From Fundicoccus ignavus (GTDB taxonomy: Bacteria > Bacillota > Bacilli > Lactobacillales > Aerococcaceae), in the NCBI RefSeq assembly GCF_009659375.1, contig NZ_WJQT01000010.1, positions 47,777 to 111,776 on the forward strand: 64,000 bases of DNA. The letters run 5' to 3'. Every line of letters starts with the position of its first letter. Position 1 is the stretch's first letter. Below the pieces are notes generated by a model. It saw nothing but the letters and a program-made list of their open reading frames with translations, was not told where the DNA came from and ran no database searches. Positions 16,053 through 24,997 of the stretch are shown piece by piece. The position numbers and the translations under genes are program-made.

Positions 16053-16609
16053 GTATCTCCTGATGGATGATTGTGTGCGATAATCAAACGCGCTGTCGGA
16101 TACTTGACAGCCTCTTTAAAAATCTCTCTAGGATGGGCAACACTACTGTTAACCGTTCCCATAAAAATGGTTTTCTGCTTTATTACCTCATTTTTAGTGT
16201 TTAAGAATAGAACAATTAAATGCTCTTGCTGCAAATCAGACATTTCTTGTAGAAGTCTTTGACCTGCTGACCGAGTGGATGTGATATGACCAAATTTAGG
16301 TAAATCACTGGCATTAATGCGCGCCCCTAATTCTATTGCCGCTTTTAATTCGAGTGACTTTATAGGACCAATGCCTTTAATCTTTTGCAACTCATCAATA
16401 CTTGCCTGCTTAAGTTCGTACAAACTCTCAAAAGATTGTATAAATCGAGATGCTAGTTGTAAAACATTCTCTTCTTTTGTGCCTGTTCTTAAAATAATGG
16501 CCAATAGCTCGTGTGTTGCCAATGCTTTTTCACCATAATTTAATAAGCGTTCTCTAGGCTGAGCATCTTTTGGTACCTCACGAATAAATGATTGTTGAAT
16601 TTTTGACAT
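15908..16609 (-). CDS. radC: RadC family JAB-domain protein
   Basis: RadC proteins carry an N-terminal helix-hairpin-helix region (ELKQASIDELQKIKGIGPIK) and a C-terminal JAB/MPN metal-binding domain with HNHPSGDTEPSSAD. Their role is not settled despite the name. The frame opens at 16660, but AAGGAGG before the ATG at 16607-16609 sets the start at MSKIQQSFIREVP (233 aa). That ribosome site lies inside a strong hairpin. The 3' part is duplicated at 14186-14440. The gene follows folC on the same strand. Confidence 0.93.
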   Translation of the reverse strand: MSKIQQSFIREVPKDAQPRERLLNYGEKALATHELLAIILRTGTKEENVLQLASRFIQSFESLYELKQASIDELQKIKGIGPIKSLELKAAIELGARINASDLPKFGHITSTRSAGQRLLQEMSDLQQEHLIVLFLNTKNEVIKQKTIFMGTVNSSVAHPREIFKEAVKYPTARLIIAHNHPSGDTEPSSADLFFTKRMIACGELMGIEILDHLIIGQNKYLSLRESSKIFDE

Positions 16610-16616
16610 AAAAATA

Positions 16617-16658
16617 GCCTCCTTTTTGTATTCATATATAAATACGTAAAAAAGAGGC
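16617..16658 (-). promoter_or_regulatory. Hairpin overlapping the radC ribosome site
   Basis: On the minus strand GCCTCTTTTTT pairs with AAAAAGGAGGC, extended past a small bulge by GTATT/AATAC. It is followed by TATTTTT. The hairpin contains the AAGGAGG of radC, so it could both terminate folC transcripts and hide the radC ribosome site. Confidence 0.7.
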
Positions 16659-16670
16659 AAAAATCACTTT

Positions 16671-18026
16671 TTAATTTGAAATCTTTTGAAATTCTTTAAC
16701 AATATGTTGACGAATAGCCGAAACAAAGTATAGAGAACCCGTTACTAGTAACATCTGATCTGCATTCTTTGTGAAAATAAAGTCTGTAATATATTCTGGC
16801 CAATTTTCAACGAATTGAACAGGTTGTTGCAGATGAGTCGCTTCACTTAATACTAATTCTTTGAATTGTTCAAGTGACATAGCATTAGGATGCTCAAATT
16901 CTGTTACAGCTAAACTACTACTCTCGAATGTAGACAACAAAGGTAATTGAGCAGCTTGATTTTTAGAATCTAGTCCTGCATATAAGATATGTATTTCTTT
17001 ATGAGGGAAATATTCTGTCACTAGCTGTTTAAGTGCATTTAAACCTGCAACATTATGTGCCCCATCAATATAAACAAATGGCTCTTCATGAATTCTTTCC
17101 ATGCGAGCTATCCAATTTGTTTTCTGAAGAGCAGGTTTAGCAATAACCCAGTCAATTGGTTGTTCAATATGGCGCATCCATAGTTCAAATGCTTGTAAAG
17201 CTACCGTAGCATTTTGGACTTGGTGTAAACCTAACATACCTATCGCAAAATTATTTTGTTGCGTTTCTTCAGCTTCAGTTGAAGTTTGCCAAAAGTTAAA
17301 TGTTGAACCTTGATCTAAATGGTTTAGAATATCTGACATACCATACTCAATTTGATAACGGTAAATTTCTGAATTCATTTCTTTCGCATAATTCTCAATT
17401 ACTGTCAATGGCCCTTCGTCTATCAAACCTGTTACAACTAAACTATTTGGCTTAATAAGACCTGATTTTTCTTCAGCTACTTCTTCAACTGTATTGCCTA
17501 GTTTATCACCATGATCTAAACCTATGGTTGTAATAATTGCTAACTGTGCATTCACTACACTCGTACAATCTCTTCGACCACCAATACCTACTTCTACTAA
17601 ACATACATCAGGCTTCTTCATATTAAAATAAATCGCCATCATAACAGTATATAACTCAAAGAAAACTAAACGTCCAAATTCTGTTTGTTCCATATAATCA
17701 TTAATTTGAACCATTTCTTCAATTACAAACAATAAATCTTCATCTGAAATAAGTTCACCATTAAATGTAAAACGTTCTTTAAAGGTCATAATATGAGGTG
17801 ATGTAAAGGTTCCTACTTGTAAACCTTGACTTAGTAATAATTCTCTTAAAAAGGCAGTCGTCGACCCTTTTCCATTTGTTCCAGTAATATGGATAGCAGG
17901 GAGACCAATGTGTGGATTGTCAATAAAAGCTAATGCTACCTTAACTCTCTCAACACTATTTCCTTGACCCGTACTTCTTTGAGCGTTTAGCCATTCAATG
18001 GCTTCGTTAACATTTATAAATTTCAA
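16671..18026 (-). CDS. folC: Folylpolyglutamate synthase (bifunctional FolC type)
   Basis: FolC adds glutamate to folates and in some bacteria also makes dihydrofolate. The Mur-ligase-like ATP loop HITGTNGKGSTTAFLRELLL is intact, along with LVEVGIGGRRDCTSVV, TTIGLDHGDKLGNTVEEVAEEK and YIDGAHNVAGLNAL. A longer frame begins at 18101, but that ATG overlaps the valS terminator. TTG at 18024-18026, preceded by GGAGAACGAAAGCAG, gives the normal (M)KFINVNEAIEWLN start (451 aa). A likely promoter (TTGCAT near 18080, -10 TATATC) lies between. Confidence 0.9.
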   Translation of the reverse strand: MKFINVNEAIEWLNAQRSTGQGNSVERVKVALAFIDNPHIGLPAIHITGTNGKGSTTAFLRELLLSQGLQVGTFTSPHIMTFKERFTFNGELISDEDLLFVIEEMVQINDYMEQTEFGRLVFFELYTVMMAIYFNMKKPDVCLVEVGIGGRRDCTSVVNAQLAIITTIGLDHGDKLGNTVEEVAEEKSGLIKPNSLVVTGLIDEGPLTVIENYAKEMNSEIYRYQIEYGMSDILNHLDQGSTFNFWQTSTEAEETQQNNFAIGMLGLHQVQNATVALQAFELWMRHIEQPIDWVIAKPALQKTNWIARMERIHEEPFVYIDGAHNVAGLNALKQLVTEYFPHKEIHILYAGLDSKNQAAQLPLLSTFESSSLAVTEFEHPNAMSLEQFKELVLSEATHLQQPVQFVENWPEYITDFIFTKNADQMLLVTGSLYFVSAIRQHIVKEFQKISN

Positions 18027-18101
18027 CTGCTTTCGTTCTCCTTCGTGTTGCCACAGATATAATACACTTAGTGTGTTTAATGCAAAAAGTTTCCATTGCA
18101 A

Positions 18102-18127
18102 ACCTCAAGTAAAAAATTACTTGAGGT
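18102..18127 (-). terminator. Hairpin terminator after valS
   Basis: ACCTCAAGTAA (18102-18112) pairs with TTACTTGAGGT (18117-18127). The following T-tract is short, so termination may be partial. Confidence 0.65.
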
Positions 18128-18141
18128 CAAATTTTAAAATA

Positions 18142-20778
18142 TTATAGCAGCGTTTCGAGCTGTGCGATTCTTTCAGTTACTGCGTTCAACTGACTAACAT
18201 AGTCTTCACGTTTAGCGCGTTCTTCCTCCACAACTTTTTCAGGAGCCTTGCTAACAAATCCTTGATTCGCAAGCTTCTTATCGATCCGGTCTACTTCTTT
18301 ATTTAATTTTATTTGTTCTTGTTCTAATCGTTTAATCTCATCTTCAATTTTAATTAATCCTTCTAGAGGCATTAAAATTTGTGCGAATGATAATGTTTGA
18401 GAAACTACTTCTTGAGGTGTCTCTGGATCCATTGAAATTACGAGGTTTTCTGGGTTACAGAAACGTTCAATATAAGCTTGGTTAGCTTTTAATAACTCCA
18501 CAACTTCCTCGTTATTTGCTTTGATGAATAAATCAACCGCTTTTGACAACGGTGTATTCATTTCATTACGAATCGTACGTACGCCACGAATAACTTCAAT
18601 CAATTGATTCATTGCTGTGACAGCTTCAGGCTTGATGTACGCATCATTTACTACAGGGTAGTCAGCAATAACTAATGAAGATTTTTCGCTAAGTAATTGT
18701 TGCCAAATTTCTTCCGTAACAAATGGCATAATTGGGTGCAACAAGCGCAAGAATTGATCCAATACATAAATCAAAATACTTTTAGTAGTCTTATTGTCTG
18801 ATGTCTCATCTTGTAGACTTTCTTTAGTCATTTCAATATACCAGTCACAGTAATCATCCCAAATAAAGTGATATAGAATACGTCCGGCTTCACCAAATTC
18901 AAACTTATCAAATAAACGTGTTACCGATTCAATTGTAGTTTGTAAACGAGCAAGAATCCATTGGTCAGCAATCGTTTGGTCTTCGCCTATCTCGATTTGA
19001 TCAATCGTTAAGTCTCCTACATTCATTAAAACATAGCGACTTGCATTCCATATTTTGTTAATGAAATTCCAAGCTGAACTTAGTTTTTCTTCACTATATC
19101 GAACGTCTTGGCCTGGTGCAGAACCATTTGCTAAGAACCATCTTAAAGCGTCTACTCCGAATTCATCGATAACATCCATTGGGTCAATGCCGTTACCTAA
19201 TGATTTGCTCATCTTACGCCCCTCAGCATCACGTATCAATCCGTGAATTAAAACGTTTTGGAATGGACGTTTACCAGTAAATTCTAAACTTTGGAAAATC
19301 ATGCGACTTACCCAGAACGTTAATATGTCGTAACCTGTTACTAAAGTGCTTGTTGGGAAGTAGCGATCAAAATCTGCAGATTCTTCAGGCCAACCCATTG
19401 TTGAAAAAGGCCATAAAGCAGATGAAAACCATGTGTCTAAAACATCTGGATCTCTTTGCCAGTCTTCTTCGTTTTCTGGAGCAGTTTCACCAACATAAAC
19501 TTCGCCTGTTTCTTTATGATACCAAGCTGGAATTTGATGTCCCCACCATAATTGACGCGAGATAACCCAGTCATGAATATTCTCCATCCAAGTTAAGAAA
19601 GTATTATTGAAACGTGGCGGGAAAAATTCAACAGCATCTTCACTAGATTGGTTATTAATTGTCTTCTCAGCTAGTGGTTGCATTTTAACAAACCATTGAG
19701 TAGATAAAAAAGGCTCTACTACAGCGCCACTTCTTTCAGAATGACCAACACTATGATCCATCTCTTCAATTTTAACTAATAAGTCAATTTCTTTCAGATC
19801 AGCAATCACTTGTTTTCTAGCTTCAAATCGGTCTAAATCAGCGTATTTGCCTGCATTTTTATTCATTGATCCATCTAAGTTCATAACGTTTAATCGAGGT
19901 AAGTCATGACGATTCCCCACTTCAAAGTCATTAGGATCATGCGCCGGCGTGATTTTCACAACACCTGTTCCAAATTCACGATCAACATATTCATCTGCAA
20001 CGACCGGAATTTCACGATTCATTAATGGTAACATAACCGTTTTACCAATTAAGTGTTGATATCTTTCATCTTCTGGATGAACAGCTATTGCAGTATCACC
20101 TAGCATTGTTTCAGGACGAGTGGTCGCAATTTCGACTACTTCATCACTTCCAACTACAGGGTAATTAATATGATAAAACGCACCTTTAACATCTTTATGA
20201 ATAACTTCGATATCCGATAATGCTGTTTGAGCTTTAGGATCCCAGTTAATAATATATTCTCCACGATAGATTAAACCTTTGTTATATAGATCAACAAAGA
20301 CTTTATTAACTGCTTTATTTAAACCAGTATCCAGCGTAAAACGTTCGCGAGAATAGTCAACGGAAACACCCATTTTTGACCATTGTTCACGTATTGTACT
20401 TGCATACTCTTCTTTCCAATCCCAAACTTGTTGAACAAATTTTTCGCGACCTAAGTCATAACGACTAATTCCTTGGGTTGCTAATTTCTCCTCAACTTTT
20501 GCTTGTGTCGCAATTCCCGCATGGTCCATACCTGGTAACCATAGCGTATCGAATCCTTGCATACGTTTTTGTCTAATAATCATATCTTGCAAGGTTACGT
20601 CCCAAGCATGTCCTAAGTGTAATTTACCAGTTACGTTTGGTGGTGGAATTACAATCGAATAAGGTTCTGCTTCTGGATTGCCTGATGGTTTGAACACACC
20701 ATCATCTAACCATTTTTCGTAACGACCTGCTTCAACTGCCTGCGGATTATATTTCGTAGGCATTTCTTCTCTCTTCAT
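18142..20778 (-). CDS. valS: Valyl-tRNA synthetase
   Basis: ValS is a class I synthetase that charges tRNA-Val. The HIGH-like motif [16 protein letters not shown], the KMSKS motif [14 protein letters not shown], an editing domain ([19 protein letters not shown]) and a C-terminal coiled coil ([20 protein letters not shown]) are all present. ATG 20778 ([13 protein letters not shown], 878 aa) is preferred over 20796 because AAAGGAAGCGAGAAT lies at normal spacing before it. It is controlled by a T-box leader with a GTA (Val) specifier. Confidence 0.96.
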   Translation of the reverse strand: MKREEMPTKYNPQAVEAGRYEKWLDDGVFKPSGNPEAEPYSIVIPPPNVTGKLHLGHAWDVTLQDMIIRQKRMQGFDTLWLPGMDHAGIATQAKVEEKLATQGISRYDLGREKFVQQVWDWKEEYASTIREQWSKMGVSVDYSRERFTLDTGLNKAVNKVFVDLYNKGLIYRGEYIINWDPKAQTALSDIEVIHKDVKGAFYHINYPVVGSDEVVEIATTRPETMLGDTAIAVHPEDERYQHLIGKTVMLPLMNREIPVVADEYVDREFGTGVVKITPAHDPNDFEVGNRHDLPRLNVMNLDGSMNKNAGKYADLDRFEARKQVIADLKEIDLLVKIEEMDHSVGHSERSGAVVEPFLSTQWFVKMQPLAEKTINNQSSEDAVEFFPPRFNNTFLTWMENIHDWVISRQLWWGHQIPAWYHKETGEVYVGETAPENEEDWQRDPDVLDTWFSSALWPFSTMGWPEESADFDRYFPTSTLVTGYDILTFWVSRMIFQSLEFTGKRPFQNVLIHGLIRDAEGRKMSKSLGNGIDPMDVIDEFGVDALRWFLANGSAPGQDVRYSEEKLSSAWNFINKIWNASRYVLMNVGDLTIDQIEIGEDQTIADQWILARLQTTIESVTRLFDKFEFGEAGRILYHFIWDDYCDWYIEMTKESLQDETSDNKTTKSILIYVLDQFLRLLHPIMPFVTEEIWQQLLSEKSSLVIADYPVVNDAYIKPEAVTAMNQLIEVIRGVRTIRNEMNTPLSKAVDLFIKANNEEVVELLKANQAYIERFCNPENLVISMDPETPQEVVSQTLSFAQILMPLEGLIKIEDEIKRLEQEQIKLNKEVDRIDKKLANQGFVSKAPEKVVEEERAKREDYVSQLNAVTERIAQLETLL

Positions 20779-20840
20779 ATTCTCGCTTCCTTTCATTGCG
20801 ATTCCTAGTAGTTTTATTAAGCAATTAAGTGATTTTCACC

Positions 20841-21060
20841 AAAATAAAACGCCCTATGCTTAACATAGGACGTTTCATCAACGTGGTACCACCTAATTTT
20901 AGAAAGTATTATTTTCTTCTCATACATTGTTAACGAAGTTTTACTCCGTGAAGCATTACTAAATTTCACACTTCAAGCTCCGAGTTACTTTCGTTAATTA
21001 TGAAAGCTTTCACCAAATACTTTCTCTCTGTATATTATTAACTACTCTTCTCTTCATCGC
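20841..21060 (-). promoter_or_regulatory. T-box leader of valS (Val, GTA specifier)
   Basis: The T-box motif AGGTGGTACCACGT is at 20881-20895. The terminator AAACGTCCTATG/CATAGGGCGTTT occupies 20848-20875. The specifier loop reads GAA-A-GTA-A with GTA at 20986-20988, matching valine. The TGGT variable base fits a tRNA discriminator A. This leader calibrates the reading of the other T-boxes in the window. Confidence 0.93.
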
Positions 21061-21150
21061 ATATTATTATATCAAGTTATCCTTGATAGATTAATCTCAG
21101 TTTAGCAAATCATTGCCTTTTAAACAAGTAGCTACAAAAAAAATTTACAA

Positions 21151-21792
21151 TTATAATCGGCAGCTTTTCCAACCGAATGTTTCTGATATTTCACCTTTGA
21201 AACGAGAAACAAATGGATTACCTTTTACATAAAATCTAAGTGCTGCATCTGTCCATTTTCCTTTGTTTTTAATGCCAATTCTTGGCGAACTTTGGATTTT
21301 AATTGGAATTACTCTCTTGTTTGGTTCAATAGATAATCTGGAATCTAATATATGTTCTAAATTGTAGTCCATCGAAATGCCCATGGCTTGGCTGAGTTTT
21401 CCCGGACCATTCGATAACTCATGTCCTGTTTTTTTACGTCGCTCCGTCATTAACTCAAGACCCTCTAGTGGTTCTAATGCACGAATCAATACCCCTTGTG
21501 GAACACCTTTAGGTTGTGTCACAATGTTAACTAATATATGTCGATGCATTTGATGCACATATAAAGTGCCTGGCTTACCAAACATAGCTTGGATACGAGG
21601 CGTATTACGCCCATTGTAGCTATGAGCAGCTTCGTCCTCAAGCCCAAGATATGCTTCTGTCTCAACAATGATGCCACTTGTTAGACCTTCTGGTGTTTCG
21701 TTTACTAAGACGCTGCCTAATAATGCTTGGGCAATTTCTTCTGTGGTGTAATTTTCACCGCTTCCTTGATAGTATTCCAATAAATTAATCAT
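21151..21792 (-). CDS. 3-methyladenine DNA glycosylase (AAG/Mpg family)
   Basis: This family excises alkylated purines and hypoxanthine from DNA. The 213-residue protein has the catalytic region VETEAYLGLEDEAAHSYNGR, then MFGKPGTLYVHQMHRHILVN and LSNGPGKLSQAMGI, all typical of bacterial AAG-type enzymes. It starts ten bases after the Sir2 gene, so the two form an operon. RBS: AAGGTGATGAAACTATA. Confidence 0.92.
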   Translation of the reverse strand: MINLLEYYQGSGENYTTEEIAQALLGSVLVNETPEGLTSGIIVETEAYLGLEDEAAHSYNGRNTPRIQAMFGKPGTLYVHQMHRHILVNIVTQPKGVPQGVLIRALEPLEGLELMTERRKKTGHELSNGPGKLSQAMGISMDYNLEHILDSRLSIEPNKRVIPIKIQSSPRIGIKNKGKWTDAALRFYVKGNPFVSRFKGEISETFGWKSCRL

Positions 21793-21802
21793 TATAGTTT
21801 CA

Positions 21803-22534
21803 TCACCTTACCTGTGAGAACACTTCATTCATTTCAGCTTCGAAAATCAAGGCATTAGGTAAATATGTATGTAGCCTTGTTTTATTCACAACAACCAAAT
21901 ACTTTCCTTTGAAATAATTAATAAGCCCTGCTGCTGGGTATACTATGAGAGATGTTCCAGCGACAATTAGCATGTCAGCTTCTTCTATTGCTTTAATTGA
22001 GGATTCAATTGTCTCATTTTTTAAATTTTCTCCATATAAGACAATATCAGGTCTGACTACTCCTTGATCAAAAGGACAACGAGGAATACCTTCTTCGTCA
22101 ATTTTTAGATCATCCAACGAATACACACGATGACATTCTAAACAATAATTATCTAAAACCGTTCCGTGTAATTCATGAACGATTGTACTTCCTGCAGTTT
22201 GATGTAACCCATCTATATTCTGTGTAATAACTGTTACTTCTTTTCCTTCTTGTTCAATATTAACTAGAAAATTATGGGCCAAGTTCGGTTCGGCTTCTGG
22301 ATAAATTAGCTTTTCTGAATAAAATTCAAAAAATTCTTTAGGATGTTTCACAAAAAAATGATTTGAAATAATCTCCTCCGCAGAATATTTACGATGAGTA
22401 TCTTCCATGTAAAGTCCTGTAGCCGAACGAAAATCCGGTATACCGCTTGCTGTAGATACTCCAGCCCCACCAAAGAATGCAATCTTTTGACTGTCAGCTA
22501 ATTGTTCACGAAACAGCTTGATTTTTTCTTCCAT
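21803..22534 (-). CDS. Sir2-family NAD-dependent protein deacylase, atypical zinc site
   Basis: Sirtuins remove acyl groups from lysines using NAD. The NAD-binding motifs FFGGAGVSTASGIPDFRSAT and ITQNIDGLHQTAGS and the catalytic His in VHELHGTVLDN are intact (243 aa). The zinc ribbon is unusual: the first pair CLEC is present, but the second reads CPFDQGVVRPD where CPxCGG is normal, so the fourth cysteine is replaced by Asp. RBS: GGAGGGAAGACG. It is upstream of the glycosylase in a two-gene operon. Confidence 0.92.
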   Translation of the reverse strand: MEEKIKLFREQLADSQKIAFFGGAGVSTASGIPDFRSATGLYMEDTHRKYSAEEIISNHFFVKHPKEFFEFYSEKLIYPEAEPNLAHNFLVNIEQEGKEVTVITQNIDGLHQTAGSTIVHELHGTVLDNYCLECHRVYSLDDLKIDEEGIPRCPFDQGVVRPDIVLYGENLKNETIESSIKAIEEADMLIVAGTSLIVYPAAGLINYFKGKYLVVVNKTRLHTYLPNALIFEAEMNEVFSQVR

Positions 22535-22811
22535 CGTCTTCCCTCCTCATTTTCTTCCATATTTTATTATATAATGAAAACAGACTAACAACAAAAAATC
22601 TCAACTTTAACTTCCATGTATCATAATCGGATAACTTCAAGATAATTTCGAGACAACTTTGTTTTATTTACTGAATAAAACATTTATAGTTAATTGTTAT
22701 CTATCTTCTTAATCCATTTAGGTTTGAACACTGCCCTTGAAAATAAATAAGGTAATAGTAGCAAATAGTTTAAGTATCTCTAAAGCAATAAACCCTTATA
22801 CTATCATAAAG
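22535..22811. other. Intergenic region, no gene seen
   Basis: AT-rich sequence between the Sir2 promoter region and repeat copy C. CCCTTATACTAT near 22790 resembles the right end of the dispersed repeat and could be a decayed end of another copy. Nothing else is recognisable. Confidence 0.4.
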
Positions 22812-23121
22812 CCTCGGTCGAATCCGAGGCCATTAATTTTCATTTAGTAGTTTTAATTTGATATTACAGCGATACTTTCTTTGAATAGCTACGCATAGTT
22901 CAGCGACTTGTTTTCCAGAGCGGTACAAAGGGTAAGCGGCGTAGCTTGCTCTTAATCTGAGCACAGCGAAGTAGACAGAGCCTAGTCGATTGATCTGAAA
23001 AAGCACGAACTTCACGATCACAAATGAGGCTTTGAAGGTGACCCACTCCTTGAAAAGGCAATAAGCTAAGTGAATTACAAAGCTTGGTAAACCAACATAA
23101 AATTTATAATTCTATATACTA
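22812..23121 (+). repeat. Dispersed structured repeat, copy C (divergent)
   Basis: It begins with the hairpin GCCTCGGTCGAATCCGAGGC. It keeps GTTTTCCAGAGCGGTACAAAGGG, the inner stem GCTCT (22948-22952)/AGAGC (22977-22981) with loop TGAGCACAGCGAA, AAAAGCACGAAC and GAGGCTTTGAA. The outer stem is eroded. The right end CCAACATAAAATTTATAATTC abuts the tpx terminator. Confidence 0.85.
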
Positions 23122-23166
23122 TGAAAAAGTAGCGATAATACCGTAAATTGGTACCATCGCTACTTA
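23122..23166 (-). terminator. Intrinsic terminator of tpx
   Basis: AAGTAGCGAT (23127-23136) pairs with ATCGCTACTT (23156-23165). CTTTTTC follows on the minus strand, directly at the edge of repeat copy C. Confidence 0.8.
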
Positions 23167-23183
23167 AAATTATTCTACGTGTC

Positions 23184-23675
23184 TTATAGTTTTTCAGCTA
23201 TTTCCAATGCTGGTTTATAGTCTGGTTCGTTAACAACTTCATCGACAATTTCAACATACTGAATTGTTCCTTCAGAATCAACTACAAATACAGCACGAGT
23301 TAATAAGGCATTACCGTCTAAATCAATATCTAAGCCATAAGCCTTACCAAATTCTCCCTCAGCATCCGTTAATGTTGTAACATTTAATTCGTTATCTGAA
23401 TTCCACTGATTAAACTCTTCAACAGTATTTCTACCTACAGTTACATATTGAATATCTTTATCACTTGTTACTTCATCAAAGCGTTTTGTTTGTAATTCAC
23501 ATGTACGAGTCAAAACGTTAGGAATTACACTAATAATTGTAACTTTACCTAAGAAGTCAGCTAATTCAACTGTTTCTCCTTTGGCGTTAACTAATTTGGC
23601 ATTAGGTGCTTTTTCTCCAACTTTTGGTTGAACACCTTGAACTTCTAATGGATTACCATCAAATTTTACTTGCAT
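23184..23675 (-). CDS. tpx: Thiol peroxidase Tpx, single-cysteine variant
   Basis: This 163-residue peroxiredoxin reduces peroxides in the cytoplasm. GDKAPN-like GEKAPNAKLVN, KVTIISVIPNVLTRTCELQT (peroxidatic Cys) and LLTRAVFVVDSEGTIQYVE fit Tpx. It has only one cysteine: the resolving Cys normally in an RWCG segment is replaced, here QWNSDN. The TPxC context is also altered to TRTC. The start at 23673-23675 follows GAAGGGAAGATGCATA; the longer frame to 23738 is not needed. Confidence 0.88.
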   Translation of the reverse strand: MQVKFDGNPLEVQGVQPKVGEKAPNAKLVNAKGETVELADFLGKVTIISVIPNVLTRTCELQTKRFDEVTSDKDIQYVTVGRNTVEEFNQWNSDNELNVTTLTDAEGEFGKAYGLDIDLDGNALLTRAVFVVDSEGTIQYVEIVDEVVNEPDYKPALEIAEKL

Positions 23676-23768
23676 TATGCATCTTCCCTTCATCTTTCTA
23701 CTTATTAAGTATAGTATAACATTGAAAGATTCGAACACATAATTGAATGCTTACTGATAAATAATTAA

Positions 23769-24983
23769 TTACAGTAAACTGTCAAATTCCGCTAGTTGTT
23801 CTTTTAAATAAAATTCATCGATTGTCATGATTTCTGTATTCATGACTGCATCAGCTACTAAATCCTCAATATTTAAAGCTGCTTCCATTTCTTGAATTGT
23901 ATGTAACTTAGGTTTCGTTTTTGGTTTCTTCGGAGCAAACACTGTACAACAATCTTCATAAGGTTCATTCGAAATATCATACGTTCCAATTTTCTCTGCG
24001 ATTGCAATAATTTCATTTTTATCTACTGCTATTAATGGTCTTAAAATTGGAGTAGTCGTCACTTCATTAATAACACTCATGCTCTGTAGTGTTTGGGAAG
24101 CTACTTGACCTAATGATTCTCCGTTAACAATTGCCATTGCTTTATTTTTTACCAATAATTGATCCATAATACGTAACATTATACGACGCATCACAGTCAT
24201 TGAGAAATCTTCATGTATGTGCTCTTTAATTTCTTCTTGGATTTTTGCAAAAGGAACATTATGGAATTTAATTGGTGTTCCATAACGCGATAGTACTGCC
24301 GTTAATTTTTTGGCCTTTTCTAATGCTTGTGGGCTCGTATAGGGTGGACTACTAAAGTGCACTGCTTCTATTTCTAAACCGCGTTTAATCATTTGATAGC
24401 CTGCGATTGGAGAATCAAAGCCTCCTGATAACATTAACATTCCTTTACCACTTGATCCATAAGGTAATCCACCCATACCTTGAACAGAAATTAGACTCAA
24501 ATAGGCAGCATCACGTTGAATACTTACTGTTAATTTATAGGTAGCTTTTTTCATTTCGACGTGCAACTCAGGGAAGCGTTCACCGATTACATGACCAACT
24601 TCTCTTTGAATCATCATCGAATCTAATTCAAATGTACGATCAGATCGTTTTGCTACTACTTTAAAAGAAGCATTTTCTTCAAATGTTTGTGCTTCAAACA
24701 ATTCAATACCTTTTGCATAAATTGCTTCCATTGTTTTCTCAACACGATAAGTAGGTTCAAAACGTGCAATACCTGGTACATCCTTCAATACATCGATGAT
24801 CGTTTCGTAACTTGCATGATCCCATTTCACATGCATAAAGTCGTGATGAGGTAAAACTTTAACTTTTTCAATGTCTTTCGTTTTATGACGGATTTGATCT
24901 GCCATCTTATTTTGAAACATTTTTCGATTTTTACCCTTAGTAGATAATTCACCATAGTGAATTAATATTTGTTTTTGAGACAT
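23769..24983 (-). CDS. thiI: tRNA 4-thiouridine synthase ThiI
   Basis: ThiI puts sulfur on U8 of tRNA and can feed thiamine synthesis. The 404 residues comprise a ferredoxin-like/THUMP N-terminus (LIHYGELSTKGKNRKMFQNK, FKVVAKRSDRTFELDS) and a PP-loop ATPase with MLSGGFDSPIAGYQMIKRG. It ends near TVFAPKKPKTKPKL and lacks the C-terminal rhodanese domain of the enteric form, as usual in Firmicutes. It follows the cysteine desulfurase gene by 14 bases, which would supply the persulfide. Confidence 0.95.
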   Translation of the reverse strand: MSQKQILIHYGELSTKGKNRKMFQNKMADQIRHKTKDIEKVKVLPHHDFMHVKWDHASYETIIDVLKDVPGIARFEPTYRVEKTMEAIYAKGIELFEAQTFEENASFKVVAKRSDRTFELDSMMIQREVGHVIGERFPELHVEMKKATYKLTVSIQRDAAYLSLISVQGMGGLPYGSSGKGMLMLSGGFDSPIAGYQMIKRGLEIEAVHFSSPPYTSPQALEKAKKLTAVLSRYGTPIKFHNVPFAKIQEEIKEHIHEDFSMTVMRRIMLRIMDQLLVKNKAMAIVNGESLGQVASQTLQSMSVINEVTTTPILRPLIAVDKNEIIAIAEKIGTYDISNEPYEDCCTVFAPKKPKTKPKLHTIQEMEAALNIEDLVADAVMNTEIMTIDEFYLKEQLAEFDSLL

Positions 24984-24997
24984 AGTTTTCTCCTTAA

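Noticed and set aside
22812..22832. TCGAATCC resembling the T-arm of a tRNA
   Set aside because: It is the loop and stem of the CCTCGG hairpin of the repeat; no acceptor or anticodon arm is present.
22833..23021. Minus-strand reading frame of 62 codons
   Set aside because: It lies in repeat copy C and has no ribosome site or similarity to a protein.
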